A stretch of 26,350 nucleotides of DNA from JAOAFX01 sp965649105 (GCA_965649105.1 CBFGJP010000028.1:1-26350); one strand, 5' to 3'; positions 7,720 to 15,728 are shown, numbered from the stretch's first letter. Made by a program: numbers and translations. Notes: generated by a model not told the origin, from the sequence alone.

Positions 7720-8335
7720 TTTTCTTACAATATTCCTTTCCCAGCCTGACGATAAGGGCGTGATATTCATTATAAATCCCAATATCTCTGGGTATGTTAT
7801 CCTCAAAAAATCTTTGAATTTCTGCATAATCAACATCTGGTTTTATCAAATTGTGGCGTGTTAACATTCTTCGTGTGTAGGCATCAATTACAAATACCGG
7901 ACGATCAAGGGCATAAAGTAGAATTGAATCTGCAGTTTCCGGTCCGATACCCGAAATAGCTAAAAGTTCATTTCGCAAACAATCTGTTTCTTTTTTGCTA
8001 AAATTTTCCACTTCACCATCATATCGGTCTACAAAGTATTTTAAAAAAGCGATCAATCTTTTGCTTTTGAGTTTATAGAAACCGGATGGTTTTATCAATT
8101 GTGGGATCTTATCACTATTTCTAAGCAACTTATGTGGATGGAGTAAATTGGCTTTCTTTAAATTATCGATTGCTTTTTCGACATTCTGCCAGTTTGTATT
8201 TTGGGTAAGTATCGCTCCAATTATAACTTCAAAGCGTGTATCTCCGGGCCACCAATGCTGTGGACCGAATCTTTCAAATAAATACTCATATATCTTCATC
8301 AATATCTTTCTCTCCGCAAAAGTCCTTTTCTTCAT
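7673..8335 (-). CDS. Endonuclease III-like HhH-GPD DNA glycosylase
   Basis: 220 aa, from the COG2231-type branch of the endonuclease III family (base-excision repair glycosylases). FGPQHWWPGDTRFEVIIGAILTQNT is the family N-terminus. The helix-hairpin-helix is LLAISGIGPETADSILLYAL, followed by the catalytic-Asp segment VIDAYTRR. The lysine that endonuclease III uses as a lyase nucleophile is Glu here (GPETA), so a monofunctional or altered glycosylase is likely. The C-terminal Fe-S motif is C-X6-C-X2-C (EYCKKNDPLCDSC), but the expected fourth Cys after X5 is Phe (PIYNIF) two codons before the stop. An alternative start is the ATG at 8299 (MKIYEYLFERFG), preceded by GGAGAG, which matches the usual family start better. 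It sits between lipoprotein and glycosidase genes with short gaps. Confidence 0.9.
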   Translation of the reverse strand: MKKRTFAERKILMKIYEYLFERFGPQHWWPGDTRFEVIIGAILTQNTNWQNVEKAIDNLKKANLLHPHKLLRNSDKIPQLIKPSGFYKLKSKRLIAFLKYFVDRYDGEVENFSKKETDCLRNELLAISGIGPETADSILLYALDRPVFVIDAYTRRMLTRHNLIKPDVDYAEIQRFFEDNIPRDIGIYNEYHALIVRLGKEYCKKNDPLCDSCPIYNIFI

Positions 8336-8370
8336 TATAATTTCGGGGTTAAAAATAACGACAAAAAGTT

Positions 8371-9009
8371 CTATTCTATATGAAAATCTCTAAGGCTGAA
8401 TCTACCAGCTGAATTTATAAATTCTATCATTCCTATGTTCGGCGCATAATATTCTTCAATATATTCTTCCTTTGAAACCGTTGAATCCTGGGTTATTATA
8501 GAGTGGTATCGATTGATAATAATCCGGTATACTTCACCATAAATTTCATGCTGCTGATATTCAGATACCAGGGCATTTATAATATATCGTGCTTTTATCC
8601 ATTGTCCAAAAAAATCCAGCGAATCCACGAGTGAATCAACAAACCTATTTCCAGCAACAAATGGTAATTCAAGCCGGCAAATAAAACCTTCAAGAATCTT
8701 ATAATCTAAGCCACCATAACTTTGGACTATTTTTACATATTCCTTTATTCCTTCCTGGTCTTTGGAATAATAGTGAAATTCGCCGGAAATGTTAAATGGA
8801 TAACATTCACGCTGAAGGATTGTATCTGGTGATTCAATTGTAATATTTATGCTTACAGGATTATACAAATCGTCATTGGAGTAATTCCACCAATTTCCTT
8901 CTTTGAGCGGGAAATATTCACTTGCCGAACGCTCAACGATCTGATTTTTACAGGCAACGAGTATTAATAATCCCGGAAATAATATCTTATAAATTCCTCT
9001 GAAATTCAT
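8371..9009 (-). CDS. Predicted lipoprotein of unknown function
   Basis: 212 aa. The N-terminus has a short basic region, a hydrophobic stretch (ILFPGLLILVAC) and a lipobox ending in Cys20, so it should be lipidated and envelope-anchored. The mature part opens with SEYFPLKEGNWWNY, an N-terminal theme common in lipoproteins of Bacteroidetes-like and candidate-phylum genomes. The rest is strand-rich with no catalytic motif I recognise. The start has GGGGAT upstream and overlaps the end of the upstream barrel-like gene by 23 nt, so the two are cotranscribed and perhaps work together at the outer membrane. Confidence 0.75.
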   Translation of the reverse strand: MNFRGIYKILFPGLLILVACKNQIVERSASEYFPLKEGNWWNYSNDDLYNPVSINITIESPDTILQRECYPFNISGEFHYYSKDQEGIKEYVKIVQSYGGLDYKILEGFICRLELPFVAGNRFVDSLVDSLDFFGQWIKARYIINALVSEYQQHEIYGEVYRIIINRYHSIITQDSTVSKEEYIEEYYAPNIGMIEFINSAGRFSLRDFHIE

Positions 9010-9463
9010 ATTTAATCCCCAATTTTATGCCAAGACTTCCAGCGTGCGCCTTAAAATCACTCACGCCGTTATAATATAAAGCAGGGTAGACATTTATATT
9101 ATCATAATAAAAATTTAACAGGAAACCAAGTGTATAATTAAACCCAATACCCCATTCTTTATTTTTATTTAATTCTCGTGAGATATAATCCACAGTCAAT
9201 TCGCCAAACGGAGCAATACGCCAGGGAATTTTCCTTATCATTAAACCCAGGCCATAATACCTGAATGAATAACCCGTATTCTTCCCCTGGTAGTATGCGC
9301 CACTCAATATAAAATTTAAATGAATATTATGGTTTAAATCTTGTTTACCGAGATACGCTTTGACAACAGTCCCAATATGGAGTGTATAATCGAGACCGAT
9401 TATCGGTTGATTCATTCCACCTTCAATTCCCAAATGCATACTTATTATAAAAATGATGATCAT
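8987..9463 (-). CDS. Small outer-membrane beta-barrel-like protein
   Basis: 158 aa. A hydrophobic N-terminus (MIIIFIISMHLGIEGG) could be an export signal but is short. The body has repeated amphipathic strands with aromatic ends (HLNFILSGAYY, YSFRYYGLGLMI, WGIGFNYTLGFLLNFYY) and ends in LGIKLGIKYEFQRNL; a terminal strand with a penultimate hydrophobic pattern is typical of small 8-stranded barrels. No family is recognised. The start codon is set by a promoter whose -10 box ends exactly 5 nt upstream. It is the first gene of the minus-strand run toward the lipoprotein, glycosylase and DUF4015 genes. Confidence 0.65.
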   Translation of the reverse strand: MIIIFIISMHLGIEGGMNQPIIGLDYTLHIGTVVKAYLGKQDLNHNIHLNFILSGAYYQGKNTGYSFRYYGLGLMIRKIPWRIAPFGELTVDYISRELNKNKEWGIGFNYTLGFLLNFYYDNINVYPALYYNGVSDFKAHAGSLGIKLGIKYEFQRNL

Positions 9464-9468
9464 AGATA

Positions 9469-9496
9469 ATAATAATTAAAAAAAATAAAAAGTCAA
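9469..9496 (-). promoter_or_regulatory. Leaderless promoter of the barrel/lipoprotein/nth-like run
   Basis: On the minus strand, TTGACT (plus 9491-9496), a 16-bp spacer, TATTAT (plus 9469-9474), 5 nt, then the ATG at 9463. Its -35 box is only 4 bp from the -35 box of the divergent truB promoter. Confidence 0.65.
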
Positions 9497-9500
9497 CCAC

Positions 9501-9528
9501 TTGATTATGTTATTATTTTAGATAAAAT
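9501..9528 (+). promoter_or_regulatory. Leaderless promoter of truB
   Basis: TTGATT at 9501-9506, a 16-bp spacer, TAAAAT at 9523-9528, 5 nt, then the ATG at 9534. There is no Shine-Dalgarno sequence. Confidence 0.6.
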
Positions 9529-9533
9529 CTCTT

Positions 9534-10199
9534 ATGGAAGCACTAAGTAAAATAATTCCAGTATATAAACCGGCCGGTCCCTCAACTTTTGACCTTATTA
9601 GAATCTTCAAAAAAATAACCGCTTTCAGAGGAAAAATCGGACATGGGGGAACACTTGACCCATTTGCCTGTGGGGTTGTCCTTTTACTTCTTAATAAAGC
9701 AACAGAAAGATTTGAAGAAATTAAGGATTGGCCAAAGGATTACACTGCAGGCATTAGATTTGGTGCCGAATCAAATACCGGGGATATTACTGGCGAAATC
9801 AAAATATTGAATAATGATAGTTCTATTCGCCCGACATGGGAATCCGTTGAAGAGGTATTAAAACTCTTCGTCGGCGAAATAGAACAGAATGTTCCGCCTT
9901 ATTCTGCCGCAAAATTTAAGGGAACACCTTTATACAAACTGGCGAGAAAAGGAATCCAGATAGAAAGGAAGAAAAAAGTGAAAATCTATAATATTGAACC
10001 CATCTATTTTAGATACCCAATTTTAACGATCAGAGTTTGTTGCTCGGGTGGTGTTTATATACGACAACTTGCCTATGATATTGCACAAAAATTAAAAACA
10101 AATGGTTTTCTATATTTTTTACAAAGAGAAAGGGTGGGCGAATTTACAATAAAAGATTGTTATAATATTCAAGATTTTGTAAAAATCACCATTCAATGA
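9534..10199 (+). CDS. truB: tRNA pseudouridine-55 synthase TruB
   Basis: 221 aa. It isomerises U55 to pseudouridine in the T-loop of tRNAs. The N-terminal PVYKPAGPSTFDLI matches the family's K-P-x-G-x-(S/T)S motif. The catalytic Asp42 lies in GHGGTLDPFACGVV (usually GTLDPxASGVL; here Phe and Cys replace the usual Leu and Ser). The basic PPYSAAKFKGTPLYKLARKG and the CCSGGVYIRQLAYDI motifs are also present. It is short: the C-terminal PUA-like extension of longer TruB proteins is missing or minimal, as in several small bacterial forms. It is transcribed alone from a leaderless promoter, not next to rbfA/infB/ribF as is common. The 3' end overlaps the convergent gene by 14 nt. Confidence 0.95.
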   Translation: MEALSKIIPVYKPAGPSTFDLIRIFKKITAFRGKIGHGGTLDPFACGVVLLLLNKATERFEEIKDWPKDYTAGIRFGAESNTGDITGEIKILNNDSSIRPTWESVEEVLKLFVGEIEQNVPPYSAAKFKGTPLYKLARKGIQIERKKKVKIYNIEPIYFRYPILTIRVCCSGGVYIRQLAYDIAQKLKTNGFLYFLQRERVGEFTIKDCYNIQDFVKITIQ

Positions 10200-10728
10200 T
10201 TAAATCCTGTTTGGGATAAAATCTTTTTCTTAAAATTATGTAACATATCATGTTGTTTCTCAATTCGGTTTTATTAATTCTATAATTAATATGCAAATTA
10301 AAATCCTTGCGCGCCAATATAAAAAATTCTGCATTATCTATGGGTTTTTTCCACCTTCTTGTTGTAATGGTAATATAACGGAAATATCTTTTATTTAGCC
10401 GCTGTCGGTATCCAATTTTAAACGAATTTTCTTTCCCGGGTTTTACCAACATTGAGAAATGAATGCCATTTGTATCCTTTTCATAGGGAAAATTAAGAAT
10501 AATGATGTCGGGAAAATTATGATTCGTGTCAACTGGAAACGGATAAAAAAATTTTAAAATCTTCCGTACATCGGTATTGTTCTTGAAAAAATACTCACCG
10601 GTGACTGAAGCACTTGTTGAATCTATTTCTATGTAGATCTTTTCCTGATAAAATTCAATCGGCACTTTCCGAACACAGCAGAGAAAGAATATTAAAACAA
10701 TATAAAATCTTCTCTGGCTGGATTTCAT
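10186..10728 (-). CDS. Small secreted or lipidated protein, unknown
   Basis: 180 aa. The N-terminus has basic residues, a hydrophobic core (FYIVLIFFLCC) and Cys17/Cys18; the lipobox is imperfect (FFLC), so lipidation is possible but not firm. The mature part is strand-rich (IEIDSTSASVTGEYFFKNNT, FYPFPVD, KIGYRQRLNKRYFRYITITT), suggesting one beta-sandwich domain. I recognise no family. The start is supported by a promoter whose -10 ends 7 nt before the ATG. It is a single gene, convergent with truB and divergent from the microprotein gene. Confidence 0.65.
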   Translation of the reverse strand: MKSSQRRFYIVLIFFLCCVRKVPIEFYQEKIYIEIDSTSASVTGEYFFKNNTDVRKILKFFYPFPVDTNHNFPDIIILNFPYEKDTNGIHFSMLVKPGKENSFKIGYRQRLNKRYFRYITITTRRWKKPIDNAEFFILARKDFNLHINYRINKTELRNNMICYIILRKRFYPKQDLIIEW

Positions 10729-10735
10729 CAGTATT

Positions 10736-10763
10736 ATTATATTGATTAACTACTGCATTTCAA
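10736..10763 (-). promoter_or_regulatory. Near-leaderless promoter of the small secreted protein gene
   Basis: On the minus strand, TTGAAA (plus 10758-10763), a 16-bp spacer, TATAAT (plus 10736-10741), 7 nt, then the ATG at 10728. The -35 box is 3 bp from that of the divergent promoter at 10767. Confidence 0.65.
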
Positions 10764-10766
10764 TAG

Positions 10767-10794
10767 TTGACTGAATATAAAAAATAAATATAAT
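10767..10794 (+). promoter_or_regulatory. Promoter of the ribosomal microprotein gene
   Basis: TTGACT at 10767-10772, a 16-bp spacer and TATAAT at 10789-10794. The ATG is at 10817, with an unusually complete Shine-Dalgarno AAAGGAGGTG at 10801-10810. This points to high expression and a leader of about 15 nt. Confidence 0.75.
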
Positions 10795-10816
10795 CTGTCG
10801 AAAGGAGGTGTTATCT

Positions 10817-10912
10817 ATGCCTTGCGGGAGAAAAAGAAAATTAAGAAAGATTAAACGGCATAAATATAAAAAGAGAAGAAAGGCAATGCGCCATAAAAAG
10901 AAAATAAGATAA
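10817..10912 (+). CDS. 31-aa mS38/bS22-type ribosomal microprotein (AURKAIP1/COX24 domain)
   Basis: MPCGRKRKLRKIKRHKYKKR and then RKAMRHKKKIR: 31 residues with nearly two thirds Lys/Arg and four His counting both halves. It resembles the ~30-aa Bacteroidetes-type AURKAIP1/COX24-domain (PF08213) proteins that begin MPxGKKRKRHK and contain HKRKKRLRKNRHKKK. Relatives are actinobacterial bS22 and mitochondrial mS38, which lie in the decoding region of the small ribosomal subunit. The gene is shorter than usual ORF cut-offs but has a consensus promoter and a near-perfect Shine-Dalgarno sequence 6 nt upstream. It ends 14 nt from the convergent lpxA stop. Family assignment is by pattern; reality of the gene is well supported. 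Confidence 0.85.
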   Translation: MPCGRKRKLRKIKRHKYKKRRKAMRHKKKIR

Positions 10913-10926
10913 AGATTGAATAGAAA

Positions 10927-11688
10927 TTATTTGCGAATAATTCCCCGATGAGAATTTTCTATAAAATGGATTACTTCTTGAGAAAATTTTTTAGGAATAT
11001 TGTTTTTTAATAAAGTGATAATCTCATTTAGATTCTTTCCTGATTTATAAATCAGGCGGAATACCTTTTTTAACTCTTCAATTTCATCACTGCAAAAATT
11101 ATGACGAAGTAATCCAGTGCGATTAACACCATAAATCCGTGCTCGATTCCCCCGTGCCAGGAAATAAGGTGGAAGATCTTTATTCAAATATGACTTCGCA
11201 CCGAGCATTGCATACTTCCCCACCCGGCAGAATTGATGGATACCAACGAGTCCACCAATATAGGCAAAATCATCAATCTCCACATAACCGGCGATCTGAG
11301 CACCACTAGCAATGACCGTGTTATTACCGATTTTACAATTATGCGCAATATGGACATAGGTCATAATAAAGTTGTTATTGCCGATTATGGTTTTATTACC
11401 TTTACCGGTTGCCCTCGATATCGTTGCATACTCTCGGATTATATTATTATCTCCAATTATACATTCGGAATATTCATCCTTGAAATGGTAATCCTGGGGG
11501 TCAGTACCTAACTGGGCACCAGAATAAATCTTATTATTCTTTCCGATCTTTGTTCCTTTTTTTATTAATACATAATGCCCAATTTCAGTCCCTTCTCCTA
11601 TCTCCACTCCATCTTCAATTATCACAAATTTACCAATTCTAACTGATTTATGAACCTTTGTCTTTTTGCCAATAATGGGCTTACTCAT
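10927..11688 (-). CDS. lpxA: Acyl-ACP--UDP-N-acetylglucosamine O-acyltransferase LpxA
   Basis: 253 aa. It performs the first step of lipid A synthesis, transferring a 3-hydroxyacyl chain from ACP to UDP-GlcNAc. Left-handed beta-helix hexapeptides run over residues ~5-185 (VRIGKFVIIEDGVEIGEGTEIG and on). LpxA-specific segments are GAQLGTDPQDYHFKDE, REYATISRATGKGNKT and YVHIAHNCKIGN with catalytic His116, followed by GGLVGIHQFCRVGKYAMLGA. A C-terminal helical part starts with NRTGLLRHNF. It is the last gene of the seven-gene run, 16 nt after fabZ, the order common in Gram-negative bacteria. lpxC, lpxD and lpxB are not in the window. Confidence 0.96.
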   Translation of the reverse strand: MSKPIIGKKTKVHKSVRIGKFVIIEDGVEIGEGTEIGHYVLIKKGTKIGKNNKIYSGAQLGTDPQDYHFKDEYSECIIGDNNIIREYATISRATGKGNKTIIGNNNFIMTYVHIAHNCKIGNNTVIASGAQIAGYVEIDDFAYIGGLVGIHQFCRVGKYAMLGAKSYLNKDLPPYFLARGNRARIYGVNRTGLLRHNFCSDEIEELKKVFRLIYKSGKNLNEIITLLKNNIPKKFSQEVIHFIENSHRGIIRK

Positions 11689-11704
11689 AAAATTTTATTA
11701 ACTA

Positions 11705-12118
11705 TTATTTCTTTACTCCTGCCATTATTACCGCCTCACAGACGACTTCGTTATTTACCCTTGCAACGCCGGAAATTTTCACAATCGTCCCCCGTTCCTG
11801 CAATAACTCAACTTCCATAATAAGTGTATCGCCAGGTTTAACAATCTTTCTGAACCTTGCCTTATCAATCCCCATAAATAATGGAATTGCACCAGGATAT
11901 TTTCTTAATAACATCACCCCACCAGTCTGGGCAATCGCCTCAACAATTAGAACACCAGGCATTATCGGTTCAGAAGGAAAATGGCCTTTGAAAAAATATT
12001 CTTCATTTTTGATTTTGCGTTTTGCCACAATCCTTTTATCGCTGATTTCTAACACTTCATCCACAAATAAAAATGGATCCCGATGGGGCAAAATTTTTTT
12101 AATTTCTTCGATTTTCAT
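11705..12118 (-). CDS. fabZ: 3-hydroxyacyl-ACP dehydratase FabZ
   Basis: 137 aa hotdog-fold enzyme that dehydrates 3-hydroxyacyl-ACP in type II fatty acid synthesis, setting the pool shared with LpxA. The full motif FKGHFPSEPIMPGVLIVEAIAQ has catalytic His46 and Glu60; the N-terminal ILPHRDPFLFVDEV is also typical. The Shine-Dalgarno AAAGGAG precedes the ATG. It follows the PHP gene by 21 nt and precedes lpxA, so it is cotranscribed with the TPR/ATPase genes. Confidence 0.96.
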   Translation of the reverse strand: MKIEEIKKILPHRDPFLFVDEVLEISDKRIVAKRKIKNEEYFFKGHFPSEPIMPGVLIVEAIAQTGGVMLLRKYPGAIPLFMGIDKARFRKIVKPGDTLIMEVELLQERGTIVKISGVARVNNEVVCEAVIMAGVKK

Positions 12119-12139
12119 AAATACTCCTTTCCCAAAAAT

Positions 12140-12979
12140 TCATTTTTTGGTAGCTCTTTTACCGGCTAATTCCTTCAAATAAGAAATTTCTGATTTGCCA
12201 CATCCATACTCGCCAATCTTACAATAACCGCGCGGGTAGCCATGAAAATCAGAACCGCCGGTCATCAATAACCCATGCTTAATTGCAGTCTCATAAAAAT
12301 CGTCTTCCTGCCTTTGGGTATGTTCTGGATGCCAGACTTCAACTCCCACGACACCATCGTTTATTAATTTATAAATCAAGCCGCTGTCTGCTCCGATCAT
12401 ACCTGGATGTGCCAATACAGGAATTCCACCACATTTCTTTATTTTTTCTATTGCTTCCTTAGGGTTTACTTCTTTTTTAGGCTCGTAATATGGACAATGG
12501 TAACCAAGATAACGCGAAAATGCTTCACTGATAGAACGGACATAGCCGGTTGCCAATAGTACCTCTGCGATATGGGGCCTTCCCAGGGCGCTATTTTTTG
12601 CAATTTGTTTTACCTGCTCAAAATCTATCTTCAATCCATCAAGACTGAGTTTTTCAACAATTTTTTTTGCCCTGATAACTCTGTATTTCTTAAATTCTTC
12701 AATATAATTTACAAAATCGGATGAATGATGGTCAACATAGTATCCAAGTATATGAATATCGCGGTTTCCTATGTTTGTACTCAATTCAACGGCTGGGATA
12801 ATTTCAATTCTATTTTTTGCATATGCAATCGCCTCATCAATGCCTGATACTGAATCGTGGTCAGCAATAGCAATAACAAAAATATTAGATTTAATGGAAA
12901 TATCAACTACATCTTTGGGGCTATATACACCATCAGAATATGTGGTATGAATATGGAGGTCAGCGTAAAAATAAGCCAA
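12140..12979 (-). CDS. PHP-domain phosphoesterase (TrpH/YciV-like)
   Basis: 279 aa. PHP-domain metal-binding motifs: DLHIHTTYSDG (His9, His11, Asp16), ADHDS (Asp40, His41), AVELS (Glu65), the family insert GRPHIAEVLL, VLAHPG, and GGSDFHG near the C-terminus. Members with this layout hydrolyse 3',5'-nucleoside bisphosphates or trim 5' ends of short RNA (RNase AM); the exact substrate is inferred. The start is TTG, preceded by a weak TTAGGA. It sits 12 nt after the ATPase gene and 21 nt before fabZ. The C-terminus is complete. Confidence 0.9.
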   Translation of the reverse strand: MAYFYADLHIHTTYSDGVYSPKDVVDISIKSNIFVIAIADHDSVSGIDEAIAYAKNRIEIIPAVELSTNIGNRDIHILGYYVDHHSSDFVNYIEEFKKYRVIRAKKIVEKLSLDGLKIDFEQVKQIAKNSALGRPHIAEVLLATGYVRSISEAFSRYLGYHCPYYEPKKEVNPKEAIEKIKKCGGIPVLAHPGMIGADSGLIYKLINDGVVGVEVWHPEHTQRQEDDFYETAIKHGLLMTGGSDFHGYPRGYCKIGEYGCGKSEISYLKELAGKRATKK

Positions 12980-12991
12980 ATGATTTATTTC

Positions 12992-13804
12992 CTAACTTAG
13001 ACCAAGATCCCGACACACATCAATGATAACTTTTTCATCCACGATTTCTTTCTTTAAAAGAAAACCTTCAAGCAAAGCATTATCACATATCGCATTTATC
13101 ATTCTCGGCACGCCCTTAGAGTATTGATAAATACTCTTCATTGCTCCACCCGTAAAAAGGGGTCGGGCGCAACCGGCTACTCGAAGTCGATGAACAATAT
13201 AGTTTTGCGTTGTCTCTTGATCAAGCGCCTCAAGAACACAGCGCACTGCAACCCGTTGGTATAATGCTGGGTCAAGTTTTAAATAATCCTCCATTTCCGG
13301 TAGACCAAAAAGGATAAAATTTAGTAATTTACCGTGTTCTGATTCAAGGTTCAACAGCCCCCTAATTTCTTCCATCAAATCCTTTCTCTGTAGCATATTT
13401 GCTTCATCAATTAGTATAACAACTTTTTTATTCTTACCCGTTAAATCAAGCAGACGATGGTAAACCGCAGTTATTATTTCAATTTTATTCTCAGATTCCA
13501 CCGGTGTTTCAAGCATTAAGGCAATCTTCTTTAAAAACCATAGCGATGTTATTTCTGAATGGATAATTACCAAAAGCGTTGCTTCAATATTGTTGCTGAT
13601 AAGCTGGTCAAGCAAACGCCGTGAAAGAGTTGTTTTACCGGTTCCAATGTCACCAATCAATAACGCCAGCCCTTTTTCGGTTTCTACTGCGTGAGTAAGT
13701 TTTGCGAGTGCCTTTGCGTGCTGGGGGGAATTATAATAAAATTTTTCATCGGTAGTAAAACTAAACGGATGTTCCTTTAACTTATAAAAACTTTCATAAC
13801 CCAA
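12992..13804 (-). CDS. ExeA/GspA-like soluble AAA ATPase, copy 1
   Basis: 270 aa. The N-terminal FYYNSPQHAKALAKL and GDIGTGKTT (Walker A, 51-59), VVILIDEAN (Walker B, 128-136), the sensor-like FILFGLPEMEDYL, and the C-terminal YSKGVPRMINAICDNALLEGF are those of GspA/ExeA and exopolysaccharide-associated ATPases. Unlike ExeA it has no membrane helix and no peptidoglycan-binding domain, so it should be a cytosolic motor or switch needing a partner. The start is TTG with AAGGAG upstream; no in-frame ATG lies nearby. It follows the 636-aa TPR gene by 13 nt. By eye, 35 of the first 60 residues are identical to those of the copy at 15728-16549. Confidence 0.9.
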   Translation of the reverse strand: MGYESFYKLKEHPFSFTTDEKFYYNSPQHAKALAKLTHAVETEKGLALLIGDIGTGKTTLSRRLLDQLISNNIEATLLVIIHSEITSLWFLKKIALMLETPVESENKIEIITAVYHRLLDLTGKNKKVVILIDEANMLQRKDLMEEIRGLLNLESEHGKLLNFILFGLPEMEDYLKLDPALYQRVAVRCVLEALDQETTQNYIVHRLRVAGCARPLFTGGAMKSIYQYSKGVPRMINAICDNALLEGFLLKKEIVDEKVIIDVCRDLGLS

Positions 13805-13817
13805 TTTTTACTCCTTT

Positions 13818-15728
13818 TTAGAGATAGGTAACTTTTGATTTTTTAGGCTTAGAAACCTCCTCGGTTTGGACAATCTGTGGTGTCTCTTTGGGAGGAGGTG
13901 ATGGAGCCTGGGCCCGTTTTTTCAACTCTTCAGTGAGCTTATCTTTTAACTCATTTATTTTTTTCAATAAATCGGGCACGGTTTTGTCGATATTTGCCGC
14001 ATTTATATATGACTTAATCGCCATTTTTAAATTATTCTGCATTTCATATGCATTGCCTAACAAAAAATGTAAGCCAAAATATTCGCTTGCCGGCCTATTA
14101 GGTAATAATAGTCCTTCATTTAGTACCTTGATTGCTTCATCAACCTTACCCTTTTCAATCAGACATGCTGCAATCATTTCATAAGATTTTAACTTCAAAT
14201 TTTCATCCTTTGCGGCAATTTCAAATTCCTCAATTGCTTCCTGAAATAGCCCCATTCCTTTATACGCAACCCCAAGATCATAATGCGAACGATAATCACC
14301 CTCACCGATGGATTCAAATACTTCTTTACGGAATTGAGAAATTAAATCATTTATATTCTGAAGACTTGATTGGACTGGTTCTCCTTCGATTTCACTTCTT
14401 AAAACTTGCCCCAGATCGATAAATTCTTTAACCTTTGTTTCCTCTTCAATCATACTCTGGGCAATCGCATTTTCCGGATCTATCTCAAGGACTTTTCTTA
14501 AAACTGATTGTGCCTCAGTCCTTGCCTCACGACGATTAAGGGTCTCAGCAAGTTCAATCATAAAATCAACCTGAAGGGCTTTATCTTCTTTGAGTTTCGC
14601 AATTTCAATAAGACGTTGACGAGATTTTAAATCAAGTGGCCTTAAATCGGCAATTTTTTTATATAATTCCATTGCCTGTTCATATTTCTTTTCCTTGAAT
14701 GCCATCGCTGCCGCATCCCTGAAACAATTGATTGCTTCTTCATCTTCGCCTAAATTCAAGTAAACTTCGGCAAGTTGTCGGGTTTGATCAATTTCGGAAA
14801 GTTTTTCGGGTTCCACGACCTCTTTTTCGACAACTTCGACTTCCGGTTCTTCTGCCTTTACTTCATCCTTTAGCAATTGTGCAACTTCAGGTGATACAAA
14901 ATCTTCAAGTGATAATTCTTCTTTTATCGGTGGCGGAGTAACTTCAACTTTGGGGGGTGCAACTTCTTCTACTTTCTGGGGCTCAATGATCTTTTCCTCT
15001 ACTACCTTCTTTAATTCTTCTTTTTTTTCTTCTCTTGTTTCCTCAACTACTACTTCTTTTACTGGTTCCTCCACCTTTGCTGGTTTAATCTCCGCTACTT
15101 CTAATTCGGGTACTTTAATTTTTTCCTCCACCTCGGGTATTTTTACTTCAGGTGGAGATACCTGTTCCGTAATTGTTTCTTTCAATGCCTTTTGCTTTGT
15201 TTCAATCCGTTCCGCCTCTTTCAAAAGATCTGCACTCTGTTCCTTCCTGCCAATCTTTTCATAAATTGCTGAAATAGTCTGTATAATCTTATAGTTGTTC
15301 GGAACCAATTCCTTTATTGCTTCATATGTCTTTAGCGCCGCATCAATTTCATTATTCTTCATCTTTCTCTCAGCGTATTCGAGATAATAATTTGCCGCCT
15401 CAACAAATAGCCCTAATTCTTTATGACAATCTCCAAGTAATTTATAAATTTCGGTGCGGTCTTTATCGAGGCGTAATATCTTTTTACACATTGAAACGGC
15501 ATTTGAATAAAATGTCTCCTCAAAAAGCGCATAAGCGCCTTGTTCGTAAATATTTAGTGCATCTTTTTGACGATTTACTTTTATATATAAATCACCCAAT
15601 ATATTGAATAGCGAACCCTCCTGGGGATAATCTTTGATTGCTTTCTCAAGTTCCGATATAGCTTTATTTATTTCGCCCTTTGCCTGTAATTCGGCTACAT
15701 ATCTTTTTATTGAACCGACATCAGCCAT
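13818..15728 (-). CDS. Large TPR protein with acidic Pro/Glu-rich linker, copy 1
   Basis: 636 aa, with no signal peptide or transmembrane segment, so cytosolic. An N-terminal TPR block (residues ~1-180) has A-helix patterns such as LFNILGDLYIKVNRQKDALNIY. It is followed by a Glu/Pro/Val-rich linker (~185-310, repeats like VEEKIKVPELEVAEIKPAKVEEP), a second TPR block (~320-440), and a third (~475-600) starting RSHYDLGVAYKGMGLFQEAI, a motif frequent in large TPR proteins of Deltaproteobacteria and related phyla. The start ATG overlaps the preceding ATPase stop by 1 nt (TAATG), indicating translational coupling. It is probably a scaffold whose function depends on the ATPases on both sides. Confidence 0.88.
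   Translation of the reverse strand: MADVGSIKRYVAELQAKGEINKAISELEKAIKDYPQEGSLFNILGDLYIKVNRQKDALNIYEQGAYALFEETFYSNAVSMCKKILRLDKDRTEIYKLLGDCHKELGLFVEAANYYLEYAERKMKNNEIDAALKTYEAIKELVPNNYKIIQTISAIYEKIGRKEQSADLLKEAERIETKQKALKETITEQVSPPEVKIPEVEEKIKVPELEVAEIKPAKVEEPVKEVVVEETREEKKEELKKVVEEKIIEPQKVEEVAPPKVEVTPPPIKEELSLEDFVSPEVAQLLKDEVKAEEPEVEVVEKEVVEPEKLSEIDQTRQLAEVYLNLGEDEEAINCFRDAAAMAFKEKKYEQAMELYKKIADLRPLDLKSRQRLIEIAKLKEDKALQVDFMIELAETLNRREARTEAQSVLRKVLEIDPENAIAQSMIEEETKVKEFIDLGQVLRSEIEGEPVQSSLQNINDLISQFRKEVFESIGEGDYRSHYDLGVAYKGMGLFQEAIEEFEIAAKDENLKLKSYEMIAACLIEKGKVDEAIKVLNEGLLLPNRPASEYFGLHFLLGNAYEMQNNLKMAIKSYINAANIDKTVPDLLKKINELKDKLTEELKKRAQAPSPPPKETPQIVQTEEVSKPKKSKVTYL

Noticed and set aside
7720..7836. 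Upstream extension of the DUF4015 protein by 39 codons.
   Set aside because: It would bury the signal peptide inside the protein and overlap the glycosylase gene by 164 nt.
11233..11511. A 92-aa plus-strand frame inside lpxA, and similar long antisense frames in the TPR genes.
   Set aside because: They are shadows of repetitive coding sequence on the other strand, with no start signals or family patterns.
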